A stretch of DNA of 64,000 bases, from positions 47,159-111,158 of the forward strand of contig CACCAP010000006.1 in the NCBI GenBank assembly GCA_902544085.1, in the 5' to 3' direction. The DNA comes from an uncultured Bacteroidota bacterium. GTDB lineage: Bacteria > Bacteroidota > Bacteroidia > Flavobacteriales > Flavobacteriaceae. This document shows, piece by piece, positions 27,612 to 37,100 of the stretch (positions are counted from its first letter, which is position 1; every line of letters begins with the position of its first letter). The notes under the pieces were generated by a model. It saw nothing but the letters and a program-made list of their open reading frames with translations, was not told the DNA's origin and did not search any database. Both the position numbers and the translations under genes were made by a program.

Positions 27612-29951
27612 CTAGTTTTTAATAATATCTAAAGTTTTAAAAATCAGCATATTAATATACTGGGCCGTCGAAAATACAAAATATTTATTGTTTGACAATA
27701 TTTTTTTGTTTTGAGTGATTGAATCAGCAAACTTTTCAGCTTCTTCAATATTGAGAAAGCCGTATTTAACCGTTAGATATACATTATTTTTATATGGTTC
27801 TTTTACAAAATCATACTTTTTTGTTAGTTGTGATTCACTATCCTCAATGTCAGTGTAAACCAGAACATACTCATTATCCTTATATAAAACCTTGTTTTTC
27901 TCTATAATATTTTGAACATACTCCACTTTTTTTGAAAAAAATTCGGCCTTTTCTGGATATAAAACACTTATGTTCTTCAACTCTTCGAGATACCTTTCTA
28001 ACTTGTAAATCCTGCCAAAGATGGTGAGCTTTTGCTCGTACAAGTTAAATCGGAAATCTCTGCTTGCTGACACATTCATTAAAGAATCAATTATATTCAA
28101 TGCCAGGGAGTATTTGTTTGAAGCAGTTTTTACTTTTATATGGTCCAACAAAGAATCTTTGGTGTTTTCTGGCAAAGTTTTTAGTTGTTGATTTCTAAGA
28201 AACTTTGCAAATTGTGAACTCGGATATTTAGAGTTGATAAAATTCTTGATTTCCAGTGCTTTTTTAGGATCATTCAATTCATTTGAAGAATATATTTGGT
28301 ATAAATAATATTTGCTTTGCAGAAACTCTTTTACTCCTACTTTTCCTTTTAATTCAACTTTAGAAAGCACCTCTTCAGAACTTGTTTTATCATTGAAGTA
28401 TTCATACAAGTATAGCCCAAGTTTTGAGAAATTTTCATTGGAAATATTTTTTAAACTGTCTTTTTCTCTGGGAGATCTTGGTAGATTATTATAGGATTTT
28501 AGCTCTTTAACTGGATTTTGTTTATTCTCATTTTGCAATCCTTTATTCAATGATCCAACAGCGTTGGTTCTCCAATTGTCAACATTTGATCGATTCCCCC
28601 ATTTAATTAAAAAAATTCTTTTCCCGTTTTGGACAGCAAGATTGTTTTCAAAATAAAATGAACTTATATTTTGGCTTGAGATATTTATGTTTTTTTCTTC
28701 GAAAGAGTTTGACTTATTCTCTTTATTTATTATTAAATTGATTTCTGCATCAGAAAACTGACTCATATAAATTAACGAGTCAATATCTTTATTTTGTTTA
28801 ACTAAATCTGCAATTAAATTTAACTTGTCTCTTTGATCATTTAAAATAAGGTATGACTTTGAGTTAGGGTCGTAATATGTAATAAGGGTATCTAAATAGT
28901 TTGAAGAAGATAAATAGTTTTTGTTTTTTAACTCTGTCAAATAAAGCTCGTTATATGCATTAGTAAACAAATTTTTATCTTTTTCATTGATTCTAATTGC
29001 CTGCTTTAATAGTTTTTTTGCTTTGTCGTCTTCGTTTGTTTGAAGTAGTTTTTTTGCGCTGTAAAAATTAATTCTAGGAACCTGTCCAAAGCTTCTTAAA
29101 TCGGAGCTCAGTTTTGAAAAGTCTTTTTCATTTGATGCTTTTTTAAGATTTAAATTAAATAGCTTCGAATTTATAACCAGTCCTGAAGCCTTATTCTTGT
29201 GTAAACTAATTGTTTTTGTAAAATAAACTTTTGCTGAATCTTTATGGCCTCTGTCCATGTAAACTTGTCCAATTATAAAACTGGACCTTGCATTCTGATT
29301 CTTATCTTTCGAAAATGCAATAGACTTTTTTAAATTAAAAATTAAAGAGTCGTAATCTTTATAAGTATGGTTAATCTCTGATTTTGCTAAATATAGTTTT
29401 GATTTATTTTCATTTGAAATGGACTTTTTGTTTATTGCTTTGTCAATTATTGAAATTGCCAAGCTTTTCTGTCCTAAATTCGAGTTAATGAGTGCTTTCC
29501 AAAAAGTTGCTTCGTACCAAACATTGGATGTATTTTCTTGTTTAGTTATATAATTGAATGCTTGTAAAGAAGAAATGAACCTTTTGTCATAAAATCTAGA
29601 TTTACCTAAAAGCAAGTAGGCATTGTTAATGTAGTCCGAATCTATATTGTTATCATTTCCAAATCTTTGAATAACTTTTATCGCTTTTTCCTCCGATCGA
29701 GTAAAATTTTTTGTTGGATAGTCTGATTCCAGTTCTAATACATTGTTTCCTACGATTGGAGGCAAAACACCCCAATAATTTTCAAAGTATAGATCTTCAA
29801 GCTTTTTAACCCCTTCATCTAGAAAAAGATTACCATTATACAGGATGTTATATTTAGCCTTTATTGGTTTCAAGGAAATCACAGGTTCTTTTTTTGAAGA
29901 GCAAGAAATAATTATTACTGTAGAAAAAATAAGCCCTAGTTTCTTATACAT
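27612..29951 (-). CDS. sprE: SprE/PorW-type T9SS lipoprotein with TPR repeats
   Basis: 779 residues with a lipoprotein signal (lipobox IISC, Cys about 18). AKYNILYNGNLFLDEGVKKL and YWGVLPPI just after it are the conserved N-terminal pattern of SprE/PorW. TPR-like helical pairs fill the middle (for example AYLLLGKSRFYDKRFISSLQAF). SprE is required for gliding and type IX secretion in Flavobacterium johnsoniae, and PorW for T9SS in Porphyromonas. It starts the atp transcript (bactofilin 3 nt downstream) and is divergent from the ferredoxin gene, with 39 nt between. Confidence 0.82.
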   Translation of the reverse strand: MYKKLGLIFSTVIIISCSSKKEPVISLKPIKAKYNILYNGNLFLDEGVKKLEDLYFENYWGVLPPIVGNNVLELESDYPTKNFTRSEEKAIKVIQRFGNDNNIDSDYINNAYLLLGKSRFYDKRFISSLQAFNYITKQENTSNVWYEATFWKALINSNLGQKSLAISIIDKAINKKSISNENKSKLYLAKSEINHTYKDYDSLIFNLKKSIAFSKDKNQNARSSFIIGQVYMDRGHKDSAKVYFTKTISLHKNKASGLVINSKLFNLNLKKASNEKDFSKLSSDLRSFGQVPRINFYSAKKLLQTNEDDKAKKLLKQAIRINEKDKNLFTNAYNELYLTELKNKNYLSSSNYLDTLITYYDPNSKSYLILNDQRDKLNLIADLVKQNKDIDSLIYMSQFSDAEINLIINKENKSNSFEEKNINISSQNISSFYFENNLAVQNGKRIFLIKWGNRSNVDNWRTNAVGSLNKGLQNENKQNPVKELKSYNNLPRSPREKDSLKNISNENFSKLGLYLYEYFNDKTSSEEVLSKVELKGKVGVKEFLQSKYYLYQIYSSNELNDPKKALEIKNFINSKYPSSQFAKFLRNQQLKTLPENTKDSLLDHIKVKTASNKYSLALNIIDSLMNVSASRDFRFNLYEQKLTIFGRIYKLERYLEELKNISVLYPEKAEFFSKKVEYVQNIIEKNKVLYKDNEYVLVYTDIEDSESQLTKKYDFVKEPYKNNVYLTVKYGFLNIEEAEKFADSITQNKKILSNNKYFVFSTAQYINMLIFKTLDIIKN

Positions 29952-29990
29952 CTGTATTAATTATAAAATATTTCATATAATTGCACGAAT

Positions 29991-30278
29991 ATGGCAGACA
30001 CTACAAATGTAACAGTAATTTTAGATGATGAAAAACATGAGTTTGTAATGGATTCTGATAAAACCATCTTAGATGGTGCTTTAGAAAACGGAATTGATGC
30101 TCCACACTCATGTCAAGGTGGTATTTGTACAACCTGTATTTGTAAGGTTGTATCAGGCAAGGCTCAAATGGAGGATGAATATGCGCTTTCTGATGAGGAG
30201 CAAGACGAAGGGTTTGTGCTTGCTTGCATTTCAAAACCATTAAGTGGTGAAATAACAATAGATTTTGATGATGTCTAG
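29991..30278 (+). CDS. Plant-type [2Fe-2S] ferredoxin
   Basis: 95 residues, single domain. The iron-sulfur ligands are visible as C41-x4-C46-x2-C49 (CQGGICTTC) and C79 (LACIS), the chloroplast-type spacing. It would carry single electrons for an unidentified reductase or oxygenase; the alkane monooxygenase in this window is one untested candidate. Its stop codon is embedded with that of the convergent GT9 gene: both read TAG through the palindrome CTAG, a 4-nt overlap. Confidence 0.92.
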   Translation: MADTTNVTVILDDEKHEFVMDSDKTILDGALENGIDAPHSCQGGICTTCICKVVSGKAQMEDEYALSDEEQDEGFVLACISKPLSGEITIDFDDV

Positions 30279-31309
30279 CGGTTTAAATTGCTCTCAACTC
30301 TTGCTAAAACTTCATTATAGCTTATAGATCTCATTGCATCTTCATAACCCGTAAGTTCCTTGTTGCCATAAATAGAATTTGGAACCAAAGGATACTTTTC
30401 TCTATCAACACAAAGTTGGTTTTCTGGGTCTGAATTAAAAGTTGTGAAACCAGTGTAAGGATGAGTTAGTCCCCACATGGTAATAACAGGTATATTGTAA
30501 ATGGATGCTATATGACCATTGGCAGAATCCATTGAAACCATCAAGTCTAAATTTGAAATTATTGCAATCTCATTTTCAAAACCACCAAAACTTGAACAAG
30601 AATAAACATTTTTAAATGCTTGGGACCACTTTTCAATTATACCCATTTCAAATTTTCCAAATCCAAATAAAAAAACCGTATGTTTTTGATCTAGAAAACC
30701 AACTATTTTCTGCATCAAATCTAAAGGATAAATCTTTGTTAAATACTTGGCAAAGGGAGCAATTCCTATAATTTTTCTATCATTAAGTTCAATCTTTTCA
30801 GTATTTAAATTAAAATTTTTTGAAGGCGGAAAAGAGTGGTCTCTGGTTAGGTCAATATTAAACCCTAGTTTATTAAACACTTCTTGATAATTAAAATGAA
30901 CTGATGTTAGTGGTTTGAATATTTTATTTTTTTTTCGTGTCAGAGCTTTTCTTTCATTTCGTTTTTTGTCAACAGAAACTACATTATGAAATGATAGTTG
31001 AAATAAAAGTTTTAGGACCCTAGTTCTTAATACATTGTGAAGGTCAGCAACTTTAGTTGGCTTTGTTTTTTTCAAATCTTTAAACAACCTTAAAAGCCCA
31101 AAAAAACCTCTATGTCTATTTTTAAAATCCGCCTCAAAAAATGTAATGTTGTTAAATTCTGTGAAAAAAGGAGCGAACTTTTTTCTTGTTACAAAAATAA
31201 ATTTTTCTTTAGGGTACTTTTTCTCAAGACATCTGAGAACAGGGATTGTCATAACGACATCCCCCATTGATGAAAATCTAAAAATTAATGTTTTTTTTTC
31301 ATTAATCAT
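30275..31309 (-). CDS. Glycosyltransferase family 9 (heptosyltransferase-like)
   Basis: 344 residues, cytoplasmic, GT-B fold. The N-terminus LIFRFSSMGDVVMTIPVLRCL is the GT9 signature, and the C-terminal part has VSMDSANGHIASIYNIPVITMWGLTHP, the nucleotide-sugar binding end of ADP-heptose transferases. It probably adds a sugar to the lipopolysaccharide core. It overlaps the upstream DUF4254 gene by 8 nt. Confidence 0.9.
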   Translation of the reverse strand: MINEKKTLIFRFSSMGDVVMTIPVLRCLEKKYPKEKFIFVTRKKFAPFFTEFNNITFFEADFKNRHRGFFGLLRLFKDLKKTKPTKVADLHNVLRTRVLKLLFQLSFHNVVSVDKKRNERKALTRKKNKIFKPLTSVHFNYQEVFNKLGFNIDLTRDHSFPPSKNFNLNTEKIELNDRKIIGIAPFAKYLTKIYPLDLMQKIVGFLDQKHTVFLFGFGKFEMGIIEKWSQAFKNVYSCSSFGGFENEIAIISNLDLMVSMDSANGHIASIYNIPVITMWGLTHPYTGFTTFNSDPENQLCVDREKYPLVPNSIYGNKELTGYEDAMRSISYNEVLARVESNLNR

Positions 31310-31913
31310 TTTGTGAGTAAAGCTCTGGATTTAGAGATTCATCATTATACATTTTCATTTGCTTATAGGTTGCTATTCTTACTTTTCCATTTAATATATT
31401 TTCAAATAATTGATCAATTGCTGTGGATAAGTTTACTTGTTGTTCCATTAAAATATTTAGTTTTACTGAGCATTTTTTTCGATGATTTTCAGATGCAGAA
31501 TTTCTTTCAGCCTCCTCTTTCATGTGATATATTTTTAAAGACAAAATAGACAACCGATCAACAGCCCATGCTGGTGTTTCTGTATTTAAAATTGTGTTTT
31601 TTTCGAGTTTTTTATTCGAAAATTTTTTGAAAAAATAATCATCTAATTCTTCAACCATTTCAGTCCTGTCTTGGTTGCTAGAATCGATCCTCCTTTTGAT
31701 TTTTAAAGCTTCGTAAGGTTCAATGTTTGGTTTTCTTATAATATCCTCTAAATGCCACTGAACCGTATCAATCCAACACTTATCATAAATTATTTTTTCA
31801 AGTGATGAAGAGTCTTTAAATGGATTTTTGTTTTGCGCGTCTACAGAGTTCACCTTGTGATAATCGTCAATCGCTATTTTAAATACTTTATTACAAGTTG
31901 AACTTACTGACAT
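31302..31913 (-). CDS. DUF4254 domain protein
   Basis: 203 residues, helical, no signal or membrane segment. IYDKCWIDTVQWHLEDIIR, KIKRRIDSSNQDRTEMVEELDDYF and ETPAWAVDRLSILSLKIYHM match the DUF4254 family, which in Bacteroidota nearly always accompanies a GT9 heptosyltransferase gene. A role in LPS core assembly is inferred from that partnership. The ATG at 31913 faces the DUF6341 gene across 58 nt. Confidence 0.88.
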   Translation of the reverse strand: MSVSSTCNKVFKIAIDDYHKVNSVDAQNKNPFKDSSSLEKIIYDKCWIDTVQWHLEDIIRKPNIEPYEALKIKRRIDSSNQDRTEMVEELDDYFFKKFSNKKLEKNTILNTETPAWAVDRLSILSLKIYHMKEEAERNSASENHRKKCSVKLNILMEQQVNLSTAIDQLFENILNGKVRIATYKQMKMYNDESLNPELYSQND

Positions 31914-31950
31914 TTATAATTAAATATATAAACAATAAACAAAATTAGAT

Positions 31951-31958
31951 TAAATTTG
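31951..31958 (+). promoter_or_regulatory. -7 promoter box TAAATTTG for the DUF6341 gene
   Basis: TAAATTTG fits the Bacteroidota sigma-ABfr -7 consensus TAnnTTTG and lies 13 nt before the ATG at 31972. No clear TTTG -33 element is present. The 17-bp context (31943-31959) is repeated exactly ahead of rpiB. Confidence 0.5.
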
Positions 31959-31971
31959 TATTGTATTTAAT

Positions 31972-32202
31972 ATGGAAGTTAAAGATTTATTTGCTGCAAT
32001 TGAGTTTCTGTTCGTAGAGGTTTTATTTATTCCTTTTGATTTTATTCGCTTGGAGATCTCTAATTGGCTTTTTCAGAATGCAATCAATTTTTCTCTCATA
32101 TTAGTTATCAGTGGTGCTCTTATTTATTGGACACTCCAGTTGTTAAAGTTTGATAAGTCTGGTAAAGAAAATAAAGATGTGACGGCCCACTCTTTCCTAT
32201 AA
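31972..32202 (+). CDS. DUF6341 family small membrane protein
   Basis: 76 residues. FAAIEFLFVEVLFIPFDFIRLE leads into one hydrophobic helix (FSLILVISGALIYWTLQLL), with a polar tail ending DVTAHSFL, the conserved end of DUF6341 proteins. In Flavobacteriia such genes stand near purD, as here. Function unknown. Its 3' end overlaps purD, transcribed in the opposite direction, by 6 nt. Confidence 0.8.
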   Translation: MEVKDLFAAIEFLFVEVLFIPFDFIRLEISNWLFQNAINFSLILVISGALIYWTLQLLKFDKSGKENKDVTAHSFL

Positions 32203-33465
32203 GTCAAAACCAATATCTTTACGAAAAGTCTTACCTTCAAAATCTATTTTAGAAATTGTATTGTATGATTTTCTTAGTGCCTCCTTCATTTTAGGTGCAG
32301 ATGAAACAATTGACAGCACCCTTCCTCCATTAGTGTGTATATTATTGTCTTTTTTTATTGTTCCAGCATGAAATATGGTGCTTTCGGAAACTTTATCAAG
32401 GCCTGTTATTAGTTTTCCTTTTTCATATTTTTCAGGGTACCCCCCAGATGCTAAGACAACATTTGTATAGGTTTTCATGTCAAAATGAAAGTCTATCTTA
32501 TCTAGGGTTTGGTTTTCGCAACAAGTTAAAACATCTACAAAATCATTTTTTAATCTTGACAAGACCACTTGTGTTTCGGGGTCTCCCATTCTAACATTAT
32601 ATTCAATAACGTATGGCTCATTTTTAACATTTATCAAGCCAATAAAAATAAACCCTTTATAATCTATATTCTCATTTTTAATTCCCTCAACAGTTGGTTT
32701 TATAATTTTATCCTCAATTTTTTGCTTTAATTTTTTATCTAGAAATGGCACGGGTGAAACTGAACCCATCCCACCAGTGTTAAGCCCTGTGTCGTTTTCA
32801 CCAATTCTTTTGTAATCCTTTGCATATGGTAAAACTTTGTAATTTTTTCCATCAAATAAAACAAAGCATGACATTTCAATTCCATCTAAAAATTCCTCAA
32901 CAACAACAGTCTTTGACGATTCTCCAAACTTACCAAGAAGCATATCCTCGAATTGGGTTTTTGCTTCATCTAATTCATCTATTATTAGCACACCTTTACC
33001 GGCTGCGGGACCATCTGCTTTCAAAACATAGGGTGGATTAATCGTTTCTAAATATTTTAAACCTTCTTGAATTTCAGCTTGCGAAAATGACTTATATTTC
33101 GCTGTTGGTATGTTGTATTTCGCCATAAAGTTTTTAGCATAATCCTTACTTCCTTCTAATTGCGCCCCTTTTTTTGAAGGCCCAATGACTGATGTTTTTT
33201 TAGTGCTTGGATCATTTTTTAAAAAATCCTGTATCCCGTTAATCAAGGGGATTTCTGGGCCAACTAAAACCATATCAATTTTATGTTCAACTACTTTAGA
33301 TTTGATAAATGCTAAATCTTCCTTTTCTGTATATATGGGCGTGGAAAATTCTGCTGCGCCAGCATTTGGGTTTATTGAGAATAATTTAATGTCTTTCTTA
33401 GATTGGTTTAATTTCCAGATGAATGCACTTTCTCTAGCTCCAGAACCAACGATTAAAATATTCAT
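32197..33465 (-). CDS. purD: Phosphoribosylamine-glycine ligase
   Basis: 422 residues. N-terminal NILIVGSGARESAFIWKL, the ATP-grasp loop YVLKADGPAAGKGVLI and VIEYNVRMGDPETQVV are the standard GARS elements. It makes glycinamide ribonucleotide, the second step of purine synthesis. It is not fused to purN or purM. It lies 16 nt after the GH3-family gene upstream. Confidence 0.97.
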   Translation of the reverse strand: MNILIVGSGARESAFIWKLNQSKKDIKLFSINPNAGAAEFSTPIYTEKEDLAFIKSKVVEHKIDMVLVGPEIPLINGIQDFLKNDPSTKKTSVIGPSKKGAQLEGSKDYAKNFMAKYNIPTAKYKSFSQAEIQEGLKYLETINPPYVLKADGPAAGKGVLIIDELDEAKTQFEDMLLGKFGESSKTVVVEEFLDGIEMSCFVLFDGKNYKVLPYAKDYKRIGENDTGLNTGGMGSVSPVPFLDKKLKQKIEDKIIKPTVEGIKNENIDYKGFIFIGLINVKNEPYVIEYNVRMGDPETQVVLSRLKNDFVDVLTCCENQTLDKIDFHFDMKTYTNVVLASGGYPEKYEKGKLITGLDKVSESTIFHAGTIKKDNNIHTNGGRVLSIVSSAPKMKEALRKSYNTISKIDFEGKTFRKDIGFDL

Positions 33466-33481
33466 AAACTAAAATTAAAGC

Positions 33482-34993
33482 TTAATTTTTAGATTCTGTT
33501 TTTTTAATGTACTTATTTAAACCTGTAACAAATTCTCTATTGTTTGATAATCTTGGGACTTTATTTTGCCCCCCTAATTTACCTATAGATTTCATGTATT
33601 TCTTAAATGATCCGGTTGGCACGTTAACCACTTTTAGTGGTTGTAAAACCTTTCCATCTACCAAGTCCTTGTAATATATATTTTGATTCTTCATTTCAGA
33701 ATCAACAATTTCTGCAAATTTATGACCAGGATTAGTGCCTTTATCAAATTCGATCCACCACTCGTGGTGAGGCAAGTCCGGTTTTGAAACATCAATCATT
33801 GGTGCTACAGTAAACTCTTTGACCACAAGTTTGGTTTTACCAATTGCAAACTTTATACTTTGCTCCACTTCAGAGGAAATGACATGCTCTCCAAAAGCTG
33901 ATATATAGTGTTTATATCTCCCTGTTACAATTATTTTTGGTGGATTAATTGATTTGAACATAACGGTATCACCCGTATTATAGGCCCACAAACCTGCGTT
34001 TGACGAAATTATCATTACGTAATTTTTATTAAGCACAACCTGAGAAAGATTCAGTCGGTTCGGGTGTTTTTTTTCAATCTGATCAATCTCTACAAACTCA
34101 TAAAAAATTTCAGAATTATACTGCAAAAGAAGTGAGGGGTCATTCTGATCATTTTGGTATGCAAAAAAACCCTCTGATGCAGGATAATATTCAATTGTAT
34201 TAATTTTTCTACCAATGAGTTTTAAAAAAATTCTTTTGTATGGCTCAAAATTTACTCCGCCGTATACAAATAACGAAAGGTTCTTAAACAAATCAATTAC
34301 TTTTTTTTCTTTTTTATTGTTCAACAGCCTCTCCAAATACATCTGCACCCATGATGGTATTCCTCCGATTACTCTTAAGTCCTTATCGCATGTCTCTTCA
34401 CATATAGCGTCAATTTTTGACTCCCAATCATCTATTGAATTGGTCTTCATTGTTGGTAGGTTTCTGGATTGTAAATACTTTGGAACATGATGGGCTACTA
34501 TGCCTGAAAGTCTTCCAATTAGAATTCCGTTCAAGTTTTCCAGTGCTGGTGAACCTTGAATAAAAATATTTTTTCCATTTAAAAACTCGCTATCACCAGT
34601 TTGTTTAATATAAAAGAGTATCGCATCTCTTGAGGAATTTATATGAAAAGGCAAAGATTCTTTTGTTATCGGAATAAGTTTTACCCCACTTGTTGTTCCT
34701 GATGTTTTGGCTAAATATTTTGGCTTTCCTGGCCAGAGTATATTTTCTTTACCTTTCTGAATATCTTTTACATATTTTTTAATAGATTCATAATCTCTGA
34801 TGGGTACCATGTTTTTAAAATCCTCATAATTTGAAATAGTAGTAAATTTATGATCTCTACCAAACTTTGTGTTTGCTGCTTTTTTAATCAGCCTAAGCAG
34901 GGTGTCATCTTGGATTTTGATCGCTTTTGTATAAGTTTTTTGAATTTTACTAACCCTAAAATGAGCCACAATCTTTGCAATAAGACTAATCAT
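33482..34993 (-). CDS. GH3 family acyl-adenylate enzyme (auxin-responsive GH3-like)
   Basis: 503 residues. The phosphate-binding loop YLAKTSGTTSGVKLIPIT and the C-terminal adenylate region (YNTGDTVMF, VTGRYKHYISAFGEHV) are those of the GH3/adenylation superfamily; here GH3 is the plant acyl-amido synthetase family, not a glycoside hydrolase. Plant GH3 proteins conjugate amino acids to carboxylic acids; the bacterial substrate is unknown. It follows the M23 peptidase gene by 6 nt, a common order in Flavobacteriia. Confidence 0.88.
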   Translation of the reverse strand: MISLIAKIVAHFRVSKIQKTYTKAIKIQDDTLLRLIKKAANTKFGRDHKFTTISNYEDFKNMVPIRDYESIKKYVKDIQKGKENILWPGKPKYLAKTSGTTSGVKLIPITKESLPFHINSSRDAILFYIKQTGDSEFLNGKNIFIQGSPALENLNGILIGRLSGIVAHHVPKYLQSRNLPTMKTNSIDDWESKIDAICEETCDKDLRVIGGIPSWVQMYLERLLNNKKEKKVIDLFKNLSLFVYGGVNFEPYKRIFLKLIGRKINTIEYYPASEGFFAYQNDQNDPSLLLQYNSEIFYEFVEIDQIEKKHPNRLNLSQVVLNKNYVMIISSNAGLWAYNTGDTVMFKSINPPKIIVTGRYKHYISAFGEHVISSEVEQSIKFAIGKTKLVVKEFTVAPMIDVSKPDLPHHEWWIEFDKGTNPGHKFAEIVDSEMKNQNIYYKDLVDGKVLQPLKVVNVPTGSFKKYMKSIGKLGGQNKVPRLSNNREFVTGLNKYIKKTESKN

Positions 34994-34999
34994 AGGCTA

Positions 35000-35854
35000 T
35001 TAAAAAACAATAAAGTCCTCAGGATTGATTGGACCATTTGAATCCCACAACTCAAAATGAAGGTGGGGTCCGCTTGTTAGTTCACCTGTATTTCCTGAAA
35101 GAGCAACCACTTGACCCTGTTTTACATAATCCCCTGTTTTAACTTTTGATAGGTAATTGTGTTTATAGATACTGGTTAGTTGATCTCTGTGATATACAAT
35201 AACAGTATGTCCAGAGTCAATTGTCCATTCTGACAATAGAACAATTCCGTCAGCTACAGCTTTTACTGGTGTTTGTTCTTTTAAAACAACATCTACTCCA
35301 AAATGCTTAATGGACATGTCAAATGATTCTATAATTATCCCTCTAACTGGCGCAGACATTTCTAAATTTAGTTTTTGGGTTTCAGACTCAATAACATTAA
35401 ACTTGTCTTCTCTTTCAACAATTTTTCTTAGAATTGAATCTTCAGCTCTCAGGCTCATGTCTAACTCCGAAAGATCTACACTAATCCGTTGACTCTCATT
35501 TGTATAAATGTTCTTGTATTCTTCTCCATTTATTGTTTTGAAAACAGCTTCAAGGTAGTTTTCGTTTGTAGACAATTGATTGATTAAAGAGTCTAATTTT
35601 TCTAAGTTGTTAATTGCCTGTACTCTCATTTTTGTTGTGTCATAGCCTGGGATATATTCGCGGACAGGCGTAAAAAAAATAATAACAGTTGTGATTGATA
35701 TAATAATTAACGAGATAAATGTGCCTATTAAAAAAACGTTGGACCTAGAAAGTTTGAGAGAAAATTTTTCTTCATAGGTTTTTTCCTCCTGAATGACTAG
35801 CCTGTAATTTTTAGGATCCTTCTTTCTTGTGCTCTTTTTTTTTGAATTTTCCAT
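35000..35854 (-). CDS. M23 family peptidoglycan endopeptidase, membrane-anchored
   Basis: 284 residues: a basic cytoplasmic N-terminus, one membrane helix (about 38-60), a coiled coil and a C-terminal LytM/M23 domain. The zinc site is intact: HFGVD at about 190 and PHLHFE at 263-267. It therefore should cleave peptidoglycan cross-bridges, unlike the degenerate EnvC-like protein at 20.5-21.7 kb. The gene is divergent from tatA (90 nt) and followed by the GH3-family gene. Confidence 0.9.
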   Translation of the reverse strand: MENSKKKSTRKKDPKNYRLVIQEEKTYEEKFSLKLSRSNVFLIGTFISLIIISITTVIIFFTPVREYIPGYDTTKMRVQAINNLEKLDSLINQLSTNENYLEAVFKTINGEEYKNIYTNESQRISVDLSELDMSLRAEDSILRKIVEREDKFNVIESETQKLNLEMSAPVRGIIIESFDMSIKHFGVDVVLKEQTPVKAVADGIVLLSEWTIDSGHTVIVYHRDQLTSIYKHNYLSKVKTGDYVKQGQVVALSGNTGELTSGPHLHFELWDSNGPINPEDFIVF

Positions 35855-35884
35855 CTAGAACAACAAATATAATAAACAGTAAGT

Positions 35885-35916
35885 TTTGCATTACAATCAA
35901 TGAAAGAGTAAATTTT
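35885..35916 (+). promoter_or_regulatory. Promoter of tatA (TTTG - 20 nt - TAAATTTT)
   Basis: TTTG at 35885-35888 and TAAATTTT at 35909-35916 are separated by 20 nt, matching the Bacteroidota arrangement TTTG-N19-21-TAnnTTTG with one mismatch. The tatA ATG is 28 nt downstream of the -7 box. Confidence 0.45.
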
Positions 35917-35944
35917 ATTTTTAAATTAGCACTAAATATCTAGT

Positions 35945-36130
35945 ATGAATTTATATTTACTATATGCAATTGGACCTTGGCAAATAATTATTATACTACT
36001 AGTTGTTCTCTTATTGTTTGGCGGGAAGAAAATTCCTGAGTTAATGGGCGGTTTTGGCAAGGGAATAAAAGAATTTAAAAAAGCAACCAAAGAAGAGGAA
36101 AAAGAAGAAAGCAAAGACGATTCTAATTAA
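35945..36130 (+). CDS. tatA: Twin-arginine translocase subunit TatA
   Basis: 61 residues. An N-terminal membrane helix ([38 protein letters not shown], read in parts) carries the FG motif at its cytosolic end, followed by the amphipathic helix and a Lys/Glu-rich tail. TatA multimers form the pore for folded-protein export. TatC is not in the window. The 3' end overlaps the convergent DUF4837 gene by 8 nt. Confidence 0.95.
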   Translation: MNLYLLYAIGPWQIIIILLVVLLLFGGKKIPELMGGFGKGIKEFKKATKEEEKEESKDDSN

Positions 36131-37100
36131 ATTCTTTTTTAAGCTTTAATGACTTAATAATTGCTTCTAATTCAATAATATTATCCCTTTTTCTTTTTGA
36201 GGGTGCAAACACAAATCCTTCGACAAAAAGAACTCTATCATTTAATTTGTCTTCAATCAGATAATTTAAAAAAGGGCCTCCCATAAAATCTCCTTTCACC
36301 TCCCATGTTCCTCTGGTTTCAAGCATTTTTATTCCATAATAGTTTACCTTTTTTTGATAAGGTAAATACTCTTTTTCACTAATCATAAAACTTTCTGGAT
36401 TTCTACCTGGCAAGAAAACTTCACCAATGGAATCTCTTAGCTTTATTAGGTTTGGAATGTTATAGTCAAAAATGTTTTTTTGGCTGGATAGTTTTGTTAC
36501 AATTATGTTAGAGTGCCCTTTTTGAATTTGTTTTTGATACCAAATAAAGTTTTTGTCTTTTTTGTATAAACTATACGCAGATGGCATTTTCATATTTATT
36601 AAAAAATCATCCATAGCCTTTGTGTCTTTTAAAGGGGATTTTAGAATTCTTCTTTTACTTTCTTCAATCTCACCATTTGTGAATTTATTGATTGCTTCTT
36701 TTTTGGATTTATCGATCTGCTCTAATATGGATTTTATACTGTTCCCTTTTATCTCGAGGTATATTTGTGGTCTTGCATATTTATCAACCTCGAAAAAGAA
36801 TTCTGGGTTAGATTTTTTATTAATAAATATAATGTTGCGGCTTGATCTTGAAAAACCACTAAATGCTTCATAAGGCATTTGTTTTAATGTGAATCTTTCT
36901 TCTATTTGTGGAAGCCCCTCATATTCATCTGCGTATAAATTTCTTATTTTATCTCCAATTGTGTTGTTCCAGCTGTCATTATCAACTACAACTGTTATTG
37001 AATTAATTCGTGCAGATGACTCTGGTTTGTAAACAACTTTATTGTCCTCACAAGATTGAAGAAAAAAAACAACATATATGACAACTAAGTATTTTTTCAT
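36123..37100 (-). CDS. DUF4837 family lipoprotein
   Basis: 325 residues with a lipoprotein signal (lipobox LQSC, Cys17). [22 protein letters not shown], then [15 protein letters not shown] and [21 protein letters not shown], match the DUF4837 family of Bacteroidota. Function unknown. The ATG overlaps the pgk stop by 4 nt, so it is co-transcribed with pgk, as in many flavobacterial genomes. Confidence 0.87.
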   Translation of the reverse strand: MKKYLVVIYVVFFLQSCEDNKVVYKPESSARINSITVVVDNDSWNNTIGDKIRNLYADEYEGLPQIEERFTLKQMPYEAFSGFSRSSRNIIFINKKSNPEFFFEVDKYARPQIYLEIKGNSIKSILEQIDKSKKEAINKFTNGEIEESKRRILKSPLKDTKAMDDFLINMKMPSAYSLYKKDKNFIWYQKQIQKGHSNIIVTKLSSQKNIFDYNIPNLIKLRDSIGEVFLPGRNPESFMISEKEYLPYQKKVNYYGIKMLETRGTWEVKGDFMGGPFLNYLIEDKLNDRVLFVEGFVFAPSKRKRDNIIELEAIIKSLKLKKEFN

